This document shows positions 1 to 7,973 of a stretch of 13,615 nucleotides of DNA, one piece after another. Each line of letters starts with the position of its first letter. Within the stretch, counting starts at the first letter, position 1. This DNA comes from an uncultured Verrucomicrobiota bacterium. GTDB lineage: Bacteria; Verrucomicrobiota; Kiritimatiellia; RFP12; UBA1067. The translations under genes and the position numbers were made by a program. The stretch is from positions 1 to 13,615 of the forward strand of contig CAMPAA010000077.1 of assembly GCA_946631345.1 (NCBI GenBank). The letters are read 5' to 3'. The notes below the pieces were generated by a model that did no database searches, was not told the origin of the DNA, and saw nothing but the letters and a program-made list of their open reading frames with translations.

Positions 1-3000
1 TCCTGGCAGGCGCGCAAGAAGCTCATAATGGTCTTCACCACGGACAATATCCTCGGCAAGGCGATGCAGTTCGCCAAGCCCAACGATCCCGACTATCTCG
101 CCATAGACGGCAACAAGGGCTATCCCTACATCGCCGTGTACTGGAACCGTGACGGAACGGAGCCTGAGAAGCACTCCGCAAACTACATCGCGTTCCGTGG
201 CCGGGCGGGCAGCATGCCGGTCAAGGAGGGGACGCTTGCGCAGCAGCTGATGGGTTCCATCGAGCTTGTGGCGGGCGCCTACCCGTACGCCGGCGGGGAT
301 TTCCTGCTGCCGGACTCCGCGACGACCCGCCTTGAGGTTGAAGAGGGGTACGCCGCAGGCCGCAAGGTTGTTGTGCCGCTGACGCGCGAGCCGAACGGAA
401 TCGCCTACACGAACAGCCTGGTCTGCGGGGATTCGACGGTTGCGGTGGCATGGACGGCTGGAGCGACGGAGGCATATGCCGAGGTGTCGCTGCCCGGCGG
501 CGTGGCCGCAGGCGGAACGGTGCCGCTCACGTTGCTTGGAAGCGACGGGACGGTGCGCGGCACCTCCTCGATAGGCATAGTGAAGCCCGAGGGGAACAGC
601 AACCGCAATCCTGCCTGGATCGGAGAGGATTTCGACTATGGCGAGTGGACAATGGACTATACGGCGGCAAAAGCGAAGGATGGCTATGTGCTGGCGATGT
701 TCTCCGGCGTTCTGTGGTGCCCGTACTGCTATGGAATGGAGAACTCGCTGCTTGCCTCTGACGAGTTCAAGGCATGGGCGAAGGAGAAAAAGGTGTCTCT
801 CGTGCTGTTTGACCAGAGCAAGGCCTCATCGCCGGCGACTGCCGCCGGGAGCGGTTTGGCCCGGCTTCTGTCGTATGCGGTAGGAACCACGAGCCTGCCA
901 GGTTTCGCCACGGCGAGCGGCGCATATTACATTTCGCGGAAGGGGATTGCGCTTGCCGACGCAAAGGCTGCAATCGACCGTACCACAAAGTTCACCGCTG
1001 AATGGCTGGCTCCGGGTTCTACGGCGGCTCGGCTCGGCAATCCTACCGTCCTTCTGGTGAAGGATGACAAGGTGGTCGCCCGCTTCAACTCATTCCGCGA
1101 TGCGGAAAAGGTGTACGATACGGCCGAGAACATAAACCGCCTGAACGAGCTCCTAAAGCTCTCCGATGGAGTCGGCGAGGCGAACAAGTACGTGCAGACA
1201 ACCTCACTTAGCCTGATCCCTGGCGAAGCATCCGTTTCTGCCAAACTTCAGGTGAACCAGACGGTGCAGAGCTTCAAGCTCGTCTCGGTGCCGTCCCGTC
1301 GCGTGACCTTCTCCGCAAGCGGCGCCCCGGCGGACAACCCGGCAATCTTGACCGTCGTGCGCTATGCCAACGGCAAGTCCACTGCACTTGCACGCGGGAC
1401 AAATTCCGTCAGCTATGCGTTCAATGGCGATACCGACTGCTTCCTTCAGGTTTCGTCCTTCGCCACTGCGCGGGAGTACGGAACGGATACGGAGCTGTCT
1501 ATATCTGTCAGCTCGACGTTGGTAATCGAGCCGGCGGAGAAGACCGCCTCGCTGTCGGTGGACGGAAAGTCCGTTGCATTAGCTGTGGAGAAGGGCCTTA
1601 CCTACCGTCTCAAAGGTTTTGGCGCTCCAGACGCCTCCTTCCTAAAGGATTTGGGCGAGGCGGAGGACGGCGGTCGATTCTTCACGGCGCTTAAGAGCGG
1701 AACCATTCCGGTCACACCTGCTTCCGGAACCCTTGAATGGCAGCTCTGGAAGCCGGGGCGGGTTGCGTTTGATGCGGAGAACATAACCGTTTTTGAGTTC
1801 CAGAAATCAGGCGTCGTGTCGGTTTCGCGGAGCGGCGGCTCGTCGGGCAAGGTTTCAGTCAAAGTGCAGGTCGCCGGCGGCGATGCCGAAAAGGGCGTGC
1901 GGTACTCATGGGACGACTCGGCTACCTTGACATGGGCCGATGGCGAGAGCGGGGTGCGTACGATTGATTTTGCAATGCTTGACACGGGGCGGACCGAGCC
2001 GGATCAGGAGTTTGTGCTCAAACTGGCGGCGGCGGACGGCTCTGCGGCCTCAGCCGTTGCCGATGGAACGCTCACGGTCCTGCTCCGGGATGTGGATACT
2101 CCCGTCCTTGCCGAACGCGCCTACGGCATCTCGATGTTTGCCACGCTTGACGCGGCAGAGGCCTTCGCTCCGCAACCGGCCTACAACGTTACGGCGGCGA
2201 AGGTGTCGTTCAAGAAGGTGTCGGGTAAGCTTCCCAATGGCGTCAAGCTTGTCTTTGAGAACGGCAGCGTGCGGCTTTCCGGTGCGGCCAAAAAGCCAGG
2301 CACCTATGAATACACGTTCAGGATGAAGCAGGGTTCGTCAGTCGGGCCGGAGACCACGTTCAAGTTTACGGTTAATGACGCCAGCGACGTCGCAGCCGGC
2401 GGAAATGCGCTGCTTGGCAAAGCCGTCAAGGCCACTCTGCCTCTGTATGTCGCGGAAGACGGGTCAAAAGTGGTCAAAGGCGTGCTTGAGCTGTCACTGT
2501 CGGCAAAGAACAAGATTACGGCGAAATACATCAGGATGGGCACCTCGAAGATCTCGTTCAAGGGCGTATGGTCCTCGCTAACCAATGGCTTGGCGACGGC
2601 GGCGCTTGCAGCAAAGGGAATGGCGCTTGCCCTTGAACTGGATGCCGAGGGACGGATATCGGCAGAGGTGGACGACCCTGAATATGATGCGAGCTTGACT
2701 TCAGGAAGCCTTGGGCTGGGCGTCGGTTCGTATGCCGCCGCGTTTGCAGGATCCTATACGGCGGTTCTGCCGGAACTCAAATCCAGCGATCCCGCCGGGT
2801 GGAGCTATGTGCAGATCAAGTCGGTCGCCTCCAACGGCAAGGCCAAATGGGCCGGCGTGCTCGGGAACGGCCAATCGCTCTCCGGCACTGCCACGGTAAC
2901 GCTGGATTCGGATGGTTATGCGGTGCTGCCAATCTTCAGGTGCCGCGCGAAGGATTACATCGCAGCCGCAGTGTACCTGAAGCCGAACGGTTCGCAGCTT

Positions 3001-3552
3001 GAATATCCGCGCGCCGTGAAGAACTGTGAAGGAACGGTGGCGCGCTGGGCGCATACTGCCGTCCCTGAATCTGTGCACGACTGCCAGGTGCGGGGAAGCT
3101 GGTACCGTTCCGGCATGGGGCTGGGCGACTATTTCTTGGCGCAGTTTGGCGATGTGCCCGCCATGATCTGCGCTGTCGTGCCGGACGGGTGGTCCAGCGG
3201 TTCATATGGTGCGCTCACGTCTTCGCCCAAAGCGGAGGTGACGGTATCGAACAGTGGCCTTGCCCTTGCGGCGAAGACTTCCGACATCAAGCTTAAGTTT
3301 GCCGCATCCACGGGGCTTGTTTCCGGTTCGATGAAGGTTCTATTCGGCTCAAAGAAGGTCACGGCGAAATTTAAGGGGGTGGCGCTCCCCGGATGGCATG
3401 ATTGCGGATGCGAGATGCCGGATCCGGACGACCCGTTCATGATTGATATGTCGCTGCCATTTGCGGTCGGAGCCGCCTGGTTCCAGGATAGCTTGAATGG
3501 CGTGAAGGTAAAACGTGGCTTTACGGTAGCCATTGACGGGTTGGACGAATGA
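1..3552 (+). CDS. Giant secreted multidomain protein with tandem thioredoxin-like modules (5' partial)
   Basis: The reading frame is open from base 1, so the gene begins upstream; the ATG at 28 has no ribosome binding site and lies inside a fold. Numbering from base 1, residues 1-65 look like the C-terminal half of a thioredoxin-like domain, with a GYPY probably carrying the cis-proline at P42. A second thioredoxin-like domain spans about 205-370, with the redox motif WCPYC at 239-243 and a probable cis-proline in GNPT at P348. Further on are beta-rich linkers, a Calx-beta-like module (about 595-700), a putative Ig-like module (about 702-792; pattern LPNGVKL then KPGTYEYTF), and a beta-rich C-terminus of about 390 residues of unknown family. 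The make-up is that of an exported surface or outer-membrane-associated protein; the signal peptide would lie outside the window. Redox or disulfide activity is inferred from CPYC only. The stop overlaps the next start (ATGA), which suggests coupling to the downstream lipoprotein. Specific function unknown. Confidence 0.85.
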   Translation, partial: SWQARKKLIMVFTTDNILGKAMQFAKPNDPDYLAIDGNKGYPYIAVYWNRDGTEPEKHSANYIAFRGRAGSMPVKEGTLAQQLMGSIELVAGAYPYAGGDFLLPDSATTRLEVEEGYAAGRKVVVPLTREPNGIAYTNSLVCGDSTVAVAWTAGATEAYAEVSLPGGVAAGGTVPLTLLGSDGTVRGTSSIGIVKPEGNSNRNPAWIGEDFDYGEWTMDYTAAKAKDGYVLAMFSGVLWCPYCYGMENSLLASDEFKAWAKEKKVSLVLFDQSKASSPATAAGSGLARLLSYAVGTTSLPGFATASGAYYISRKGIALADAKAAIDRTTKFTAEWLAPGSTAARLGNPTVLLVKDDKVVARFNSFRDAEKVYDTAENINRLNELLKLSDGVGEANKYVQTTSLSLIPGEASVSAKLQVNQTVQSFKLVSVPSRRVTFSASGAPADNPAILTVVRYANGKSTALARGTNSVSYAFNGDTDCFLQVSSFATAREYGTDTELSISVSSTLVIEPAEKTASLSVDGKSVALAVEKGLTYRLKGFGAPDASFLKDLGEAEDGGRFFTALKSGTIPVTPASGTLEWQLWKPGRVAFDAENITVFEFQKSGVVSVSRSGGSSGKVSVKVQVAGGDAEKGVRYSWDDSATLTWADGESGVRTIDFAMLDTGRTEPDQEFVLKLAAADGSAASAVADGTLTVLLRDVDTPVLAERAYGISMFATLDAAEAFAPQPAYNVTAAKVSFKKVSGKLPNGVKLVFENGSVRLSGAAKKPGTYEYTFRMKQGSSVGPETTFKFTVNDASDVAAGGNALLGKAVKATLPLYVAEDGSKVVKGVLELSLSAKNKITAKYIRMGTSKISFKGVWSSLTNGLATAALAAKGMALALELDAEGRISAEVDDPEYDASLTSGSLGLGVGSYAAAFAGSYTAVLPELKSSDPAGWSYVQIKSVASNGKAKWAGVLGNGQSLSGTATVTLDSDGYAVLPIFRCRAKDYIAAAVYLKPNGSQLEYPRAVKNCEGTVARWAHTAVPESVHDCQVRGSWYRSGMGLGDYFLAQFGDVPAMICAVVPDGWSSGSYGALTSSPKAEVTVSNSGLALAAKTSDIKLKFAASTGLVSGSMKVLFGSKKVTAKFKGVALPGWHDCGCEMPDPDDPFMIDMSLPFAVGAAWFQDSLNGVKVKRGFTVAIDGLDE

Positions 3553-3995
3553 GAACTGTGACGGCAGGATTTCGACTGGAGATGCGTGCGTTCGCGGCAT
3601 GCTTTGTTGCGGCGCTGGCGCTGTTTGCGGCTGGCTGCGGCTCGGGCGAGCGGCAGCGCCCGCTTGCCATGTTCGGCGAGGTGTCCACCGAACGACGCAT
3701 GGAGTTCTGCCAGGCGGTCGCCAAGGTGATGAAGGGCTACGATGACCTGTACGGCAAGCACATTGCGGTTGCCGCAAAGGTTGAATCCGACGGGAAGCCG
3801 GCGGTGATCGTCCGCTGCGAAAGCGCCGCCTCGGCAAAGCGGGTTGAGCAGGCGGTCGCCGTCGCCGTGACCAATTTAGCGCTGCGGTACCCTGGAATGG
3901 GATTCATGGTGGTTGATGAGCAGACATGGCGTTTGATATTTCCTGACGAAATGAGGATTGAGAGGCAGGGGGCGTTCGACTTGCATATTCCATGA
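3549..3995 (+). CDS. Small lipoprotein of unknown family
   Basis: A 148-residue protein with a lipoprotein signal peptide: a hydrophobic stretch rich in Ala, Leu and Phe ends in the lipobox LFAAGC, so Cys30 should be lipidated after signal peptidase II cleavage. The ATG at 3549 overlaps the stop of the giant gene (ATGA), favouring translational coupling. An ATG at 3582 is an alternative: it has a purine-rich CTGGAG just upstream and gives a more typical, shorter signal peptide (MRAFAACF...). The mature part, about 115 residues, reads as an alternating alpha/beta domain (for example KHIAVAAKVESDGKPAVIVR, then an Ala-rich helix with paired valines). I do not recognise the family. It also overlaps the next start by ATGA, so it sits inside a coupled trio. 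A structural or chaperone role for its neighbours is only an inference from position. Confidence 0.8.
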   Translation: MRTVTAGFRLEMRAFAACFVAALALFAAGCGSGERQRPLAMFGEVSTERRMEFCQAVAKVMKGYDDLYGKHIAVAAKVESDGKPAVIVRCESAASAKRVEQAVAVAVTNLALRYPGMGFMVVDEQTWRLIFPDEMRIERQGAFDLHIP

Positions 3996-5749
3996 GGAAG
4001 GCCGTTTCCATATTCGTCTGCCTGATAGGCGTCGTAGCGCAATGCATCGCGGCGTCAGTCAAGGACGAGGCTGTGCGGTTCGCCAAGATGTATGTGGCCC
4101 CAATGGCTGGGACGGCTCTCTATCGGCTTTACATGCCTGATGCAGGTGTGGTCGAGTTCAAGATAAGGTCGAAGGACGGGCGCTCGTTTGTAGGTCCACC
4201 AGGCTGGACGGCCCGACGGGATGGCGATGCCTTCACGATTGAACATCGTCAGGCAAAGTCTCCGATGGTGGCTTACCGCTTCCTGAAAGGCAGACCAGAC
4301 ACCGTTTCTGTCGGCAAGGACAAGATGCGGGTTGTAGTGGATACCGAGCCTTCTTACTCCGGGCCGATCCCAGAAATGTGGAATGAGGACCGTTCTGCCG
4401 AAACGGAGGAGCGGATAAAGGACATCTGGCGTGGTTCGGGGCGGTTCCGGCTTTTTTACCGGAACCCCAACCGCACGGCAATGCTGTTTGTGTCGTTTGG
4501 CTTTGTATTCCTTTCAATGCTGATCTATTTCTCCCGGCCTTGGATCAAGGCGGTTGGATCTGTTGGCTTCATCGCGTGCGGCGTGCTGCAATATATGACG
4601 GGCTCCCGCTCGTTGCTGGCGGTATTCCTGCTGGGGACGGCGGTAATGCTCATTCATCGCTACTGTGGCCGAATCTCCCGACGCAGCATATTGATGGCTG
4701 GCGGCATCCTGCTTCTGCTGACGGCCGCATTCTTTGCATTTGGCGGCGGGCGTTCCCTCGTTGCGAAATTCAGCGATGAGGGAAATCTGCGCCGTGTGTC
4801 TGTCTTCCAGGCAGTTCCGCGCATGTTGGCGGATGCGCCAGCCGGGTGGGGTTCCATTCGCCCGGGGCGGGCCTATATGGATTGGTATCAGCCAATCAAG
4901 CATGGATATGTTACCTGGACGCTTATCAGCGGCCATTTCACCGTAATGGCGGCAGTCGGCTGGTTCATGCGGTTTGCGTGGGTGCTGGGTTGGGCCACGC
5001 TGCTCGCCGTCCTTTTCCGTTTTGCGAAGAGTGGAGGCAGATCCACGGCGTTTGTCGTCTGGGGCGCGTTTGCCATAGCCTCCGCGTTCAACCCGCTGCT
5101 GAGTTCATGGTCGCTGTGGATCGTGCCTGTCGCCACTCTTGCTACTTTCGCAAAGTCTCGTCCTTGGCTGAGATGGAAAGACTACCTGAAGCCATGCGCC
5201 TGTGCGGTGGCGTTTTCGCTGGTGGCGGTGCTTTCCCTGTGGCTGTGCGGAAGGTGGATGGCCAATGGCAAGTCGCCATCCATAGCCGTTGACGGGAACC
5301 GCGTGCTTGTCAATGGCGACAAGCCCAAGATATGGGTCGTTGACGACGAGGAAAGCCTTGGGTGGGTAATGGCCGCGAAGGACATACGCGCTTTCTATGC
5401 TGCGGAGCCAAAGGCAAGCGGCATTGGCTATGTGAGGAGTCTTGCAGACCTGCCGAAGCATGCGAAGCGACTGGTGTTGGCCGGCGCGAAATGCCGCGAG
5501 TATGTTGAAGCCTGGAAGGCTGGGCGTGCGCCTCGGGCGGACGAACTTCTGTTCCTGTCTCCCGGATTTGCCCCCGATTCGGTCCCGAACCGGCTGCGGG
5601 CGACCTGCAGGGTCATGATGGCGGTGGGCGAGTTCGCGCTAAGGTATCGTGATGTATACGGTGCAGGTACGCCGCCAAAATGGGTGGGCACCGTTACGGG
5701 TGCGGAGGTGTATCTGCCCGGATGGATGAGTCTGGCCGTCGCAAATTGA
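3992..5749 (+). CDS. O-antigen ligase/polymerase-like membrane protein with soluble N- and C-terminal domains
   Basis: 585 residues. The start overlaps the lipoprotein stop (ATGA). An N-terminal hydrophobic segment (about 1-21, signal-like) precedes a soluble region of about 135 residues, then roughly eight membrane segments (about 162-182, 186-202, 206-222, 231-250, 308-323, 325-345, 352-386, 402-420). Motifs typical of Wzy/WaaL-type proteins are TGSRS (R206), AGWG (284-287) followed by YMDWYQ, and a conserved-looking His315 in SGHFTVMAAVGW. The last 160 residues (from about 425) look like a soluble alpha/beta domain (IWVVDDEES, RLVLAGAKC, LLFLSPGF) that I cannot name. Known members usually have 10-14 membrane segments, several before the NPNR-like stretch (here near 160); in this protein those appear replaced by the soluble domain. 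Likely role by analogy: transfer or polymerisation of lipid-linked glycan in the cytoplasmic membrane, which would fit the WbaP gene downstream. Activity on glycan is inferred; the family assignment is moderate. Confidence 0.72.
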   Translation: MRKAVSIFVCLIGVVAQCIAASVKDEAVRFAKMYVAPMAGTALYRLYMPDAGVVEFKIRSKDGRSFVGPPGWTARRDGDAFTIEHRQAKSPMVAYRFLKGRPDTVSVGKDKMRVVVDTEPSYSGPIPEMWNEDRSAETEERIKDIWRGSGRFRLFYRNPNRTAMLFVSFGFVFLSMLIYFSRPWIKAVGSVGFIACGVLQYMTGSRSLLAVFLLGTAVMLIHRYCGRISRRSILMAGGILLLLTAAFFAFGGGRSLVAKFSDEGNLRRVSVFQAVPRMLADAPAGWGSIRPGRAYMDWYQPIKHGYVTWTLISGHFTVMAAVGWFMRFAWVLGWATLLAVLFRFAKSGGRSTAFVVWGAFAIASAFNPLLSSWSLWIVPVATLATFAKSRPWLRWKDYLKPCACAVAFSLVAVLSLWLCGRWMANGKSPSIAVDGNRVLVNGDKPKIWVVDDEESLGWVMAAKDIRAFYAAEPKASGIGYVRSLADLPKHAKRLVLAGAKCREYVEAWKAGRAPRADELLFLSPGFAPDSVPNRLRATCRVMMAVGEFALRYRDVYGAGTPPKWVGTVTGAEVYLPGWMSLAVAN

Positions 5750-5767
5750 CATGGAAAAGGGGGGATT

Positions 5768-6598
5768 ATGAAAAAAGCGGGATTGATTGTTGCGGTCGTT
5801 GCGGCGCTGGGTGCGGTATTGTTCTTTGTCGCGGTTTCCCGTGATGATGATGGTTCCGGGAAGGTTGAAAAGACCAGAAAGGCGCCACGTAAGGCGCTTT
5901 TGGTGCAGAAGAACGCCGCCAAGAACGCAGTCAAGGATCCTCGCAAGGCGCCGGCGGTGAAGGATGGCGCGCTACGCAAGCGCAAGCGGGGATATGCAAC
6001 GGCTGATGGTCGCATGGGCGCAGGGGCGACCGACGGCATCTACCGCGATGAACAAGGTAACGCCTATTCTGCGGAAGACCAGCAGTTCTTTGCCCGCGCC
6101 GACAAGGCGGTCGAGAACGATGATGTGGAGGATGTGCGCCTGCTGGCCGCCGATATCGCCAAATCGACAAACAGGGATCTCAGGGAAAAGGTGATAGAGT
6201 CCCTTGGATGGTTCGGCGAGGAGACCTTGGCGGAAATGACGCCGTTCCTTTCCGATAAGGACGAGAAGATCGCCGAGAAGGCACACGACGAGTGGGTCAC
6301 CGCGCTTCAGTCGGTGGAGGATGATGGCCTGAAGGCCGGTGCCATTGAACTGGCGCTTGGGGCGCTTGCGGACAAGTCCATGATTGAGGATGTCGCCAAC
6401 GAACTTGTTGGCATCGACGAGCTGGCGGCGATTCAGGTGATTGCCAACATCATGGATAGTGGTTCCCCTGCCTCCGCGCAGGTGAAGGAGACGTACGAGA
6501 CGATAACCGGCGAGGAGTGGTCTGGAGTGGACGCGGCCGAGGCGTGGCTACAGGAGAACTACGAAATCCCGGATGCCCAGGAGTCCGTTTCGAATTGA
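5768..6598 (+). CDS. Membrane-anchored protein with HEAT-like helical repeats
   Basis: 276 residues. The start is set by AAGGGGGG just upstream (5757-5764) and by a hydrophobic N-terminus (about 4-22) that acts as an uncleaved anchor or signal. A strongly basic linker follows (about 33-78, many Lys and Arg), then an acidic helical domain (about 100-276). That domain has HEAT/PBS-like features: helical pairs such as REKVIESLGWFGEETLAEM followed by TPFLSDKDEKIAEKAHDEW, where each unit scores a change over about 35 residues. The end (VKETYETITGEEW then AEAWLQENYE) reads like a capping helix pair. HEAT repeats normally mediate protein-protein contacts, so a scaffold role is likely; the partner is unknown. 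It sits 18 bases after the ligase-like gene and 35 bases before the Cys-pair protein, probably in the same transcript. Confidence 0.78.
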   Translation: MKKAGLIVAVVAALGAVLFFVAVSRDDDGSGKVEKTRKAPRKALLVQKNAAKNAVKDPRKAPAVKDGALRKRKRGYATADGRMGAGATDGIYRDEQGNAYSAEDQQFFARADKAVENDDVEDVRLLAADIAKSTNRDLREKVIESLGWFGEETLAEMTPFLSDKDEKIAEKAHDEWVTALQSVEDDGLKAGAIELALGALADKSMIEDVANELVGIDELAAIQVIANIMDSGSPASAQVKETYETITGEEWSGVDAAEAWLQENYEIPDAQESVSN

Positions 6599-6633
6599 AT
6601 GGATTTTATCAACAACCCCAAAAGGAGAAAACA

Positions 6634-7854
6634 ATGAAAAAACTAATAATGGCTCTAACGTCAGTGCTGACCGCCGGCGCACTTTACGCCGATGCGCAGT
6701 TCTATGAAATGGATCTCACCGTAAAGACCACGAAAACCAGATCCGGCAAGGTGAACGGAATCGCCTGCGACTGCCGCACCGACAATGAGGCGGAGGCCGC
6801 CGGAAACCTCTACCGCAAGGAAGGCTCCGTAAAGATCAAGGGCGTAATCTGGGGCTGCGACTGCGGAACGCTGATCAAGGGCGAGCGCTTCACCAAGAAG
6901 TCCGAGCCGTTCGGGTACCTGTTCTGGAACGTCACGAACAGGAAGTGGCTCAACGTCACCCTCACGTGGCAGATCGCAAACCGCATCGACAAGAAGGCCA
7001 CCAAGACCGAGGTCGTGTGGATGCTCACCTCCAACGATCCTGAGCTTCCGTTCCATCTCATAGGTTCCGGTTTCGGTACGCTCAAGGATACGGTCACAAG
7101 CGATCCGTGCAGGCTGGCGACTTCCCGTTTTGTCCAGGTCAAAGGCAGCTTTGCCGGATGGATGGCGCCTGACGCCGTCGTAACGACCAAGGCCACGGCG
7201 GAGGAGTGCAGCTGGTGCGAGAAGATCCCCGGAACGCCTGAAGTCACTGCGGTCGCAAAGGGCTGGTCCATCTGCGCCGACTGCTCGGCGAGCGATGAAA
7301 ACGCCGGTTCTGCGGCGTACGGCAACTGGAAGATCAAGTACAACGCTTCCGCATCCGAGAGGCTTGAAAGCGCGAATGAGGTTACCGAGGCATATGCGTT
7401 CCCGGCCTATGTGAAGAGCGCTATGGATGGCGCTGAGGAGGCATATGATAATGCTAAGAATGAAGAGCCCAAGAACATTGAGAAAGCGGTTTCTGCGGCA
7501 ACGAATTCCCTCGCAAAGGCAGAGGCCGCCGCAGCAGCGGCGCAGGAGGCCGCCGCCGCATCAAATGCTTCGGCATATGCCGAGAAGAAGGCCGCCGAAG
7601 CCAAGGCCGCCGCTGACGAAGCCAAGATCGCCGCTGAGGACGCCGCCGCCGCTGCGACTGCGGCTGAGGCCGAGGAGGCCGCCCAAAAGGCTGAAGAAGC
7701 TGCGGTAAAGGCTGTCGCCGCCCAGGAGGTTGCTGAGGCCATCGCTGAGGCTGTCGCGAAAGCGATTGAAGAGACAAAGGCTGCCGCCGCCGCAGAGCAG
7801 GCCGCGACACAGCAGGAGCAGGAGACTAAGACTGGGTCTGACACTAACCCGTGA
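6634..7854 (+). CDS. Secreted Cys-pair protein with long Ala/Glu-rich helical tail
   Basis: 406 residues from the ATG at 6634, chosen because AAGGAG lies at 6622-6627 with 6-base spacing and the product then begins with a clean signal peptide (MKKLIMALTSVLTAGALYA, cleavage before DAQF). The open frame extends upstream to 6517 but that part overlaps the preceding gene. The mature N-terminal domain (about 20-250) is beta-rich and has four close cysteine pairs: CDC at 45-47, CDC at 75-77 (in WGCDCG), CSWC at 192-195 and CADC at 214-217, plus Cys159. They could form disulfides or bind metal. Residues about 255-400 are a charged, Ala-rich (AEAAAAAAQEAAAAS-like) region predicted to be a long helix or coiled coil, superficially like TolA domain II or a stalk. 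The last residues are polar (QEQETKTGSDTNP). I recognise no named family. It is last before a strong terminator and probably abundant or separately translated, given its good ribosome binding site. Confidence 0.85.
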   Translation: MKKLIMALTSVLTAGALYADAQFYEMDLTVKTTKTRSGKVNGIACDCRTDNEAEAAGNLYRKEGSVKIKGVIWGCDCGTLIKGERFTKKSEPFGYLFWNVTNRKWLNVTLTWQIANRIDKKATKTEVVWMLTSNDPELPFHLIGSGFGTLKDTVTSDPCRLATSRFVQVKGSFAGWMAPDAVVTTKATAEECSWCEKIPGTPEVTAVAKGWSICADCSASDENAGSAAYGNWKIKYNASASERLESANEVTEAYAFPAYVKSAMDGAEEAYDNAKNEEPKNIEKAVSAATNSLAKAEAAAAAAQEAAAASNASAYAEKKAAEAKAAADEAKIAAEDAAAAATAAEAEEAAQKAEEAAVKAVAAQEVAEAIAEAVAKAIEETKAAAAAEQAATQQEQETKTGSDTNP

Positions 7855-7895
7855 GCCGGTAAAGAATAAGTCTGCCGGGAATCACCCGCAAACTG

Positions 7896-7929
7896 CCGCC
7901 GCCGATCCCTTTTCGGCGGCGGTTTTTTT
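7896..7929 (+). terminator. Intrinsic terminator after the Cys-pair secreted protein gene
   Basis: A perfect 10-bp stem (CCGCCGCCGA at 7896-7905 paired with TCGGCGGCGG at 7913-7922), a 7-base loop and seven T residues (7923-7929). This is a textbook Rho-independent terminator on the + strand and separates region A from the wbaP-like gene. Confidence 0.92.
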
Positions 7930-7946
7930 CGGACACGTCAGGTTTA

Positions 7947-7955
7947 TGGTATAAT
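7947..7955 (+). promoter_or_regulatory. Extended -10 promoter for the WbaP-like gene
   Basis: TGGTATAAT at 7947-7955 is a perfect extended -10 (TG-N-TATAAT). Transcription should begin near 7962, giving a leader of about 12 bases before the ATG at 7974. No convincing -35 box is visible at 16-18 bases; the weak candidate CGGACA (7930-7935) is only 14 bases away. The T-tract of the terminator lies where upstream contacts would fall. Confidence 0.75.
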
Positions 7956-7973
7956 TTCCGGCCACAGTTCATC

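Noticed and set aside
28..30. ATG as the true start of the giant protein
   Set aside because: The frame is open to base 1, there is no ribosome binding site, and the ATG lies inside a thioredoxin-like fold; the gene is 5' truncated by the window.
5746..5751. TTGACA as a -35 box before the HEAT-like gene
   Set aside because: There is no -10 at suitable spacing; a 17-base spacer would place it inside the coding sequence.
6517..6633. Upstream extension of the Cys-pair protein to an ATG at 6517
   Set aside because: It overlaps the HEAT-like gene, lacks a ribosome binding site, and would bury a clean signal peptide that starts at 6634 after AAGGAG.
7407..7844. Minus-strand Ala/Ser-rich open frame opposite the helical tail
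   Set aside because: A by-product of GCC/GCN repeats; it lacks a ribosome binding site and the + strand gene is well supported.
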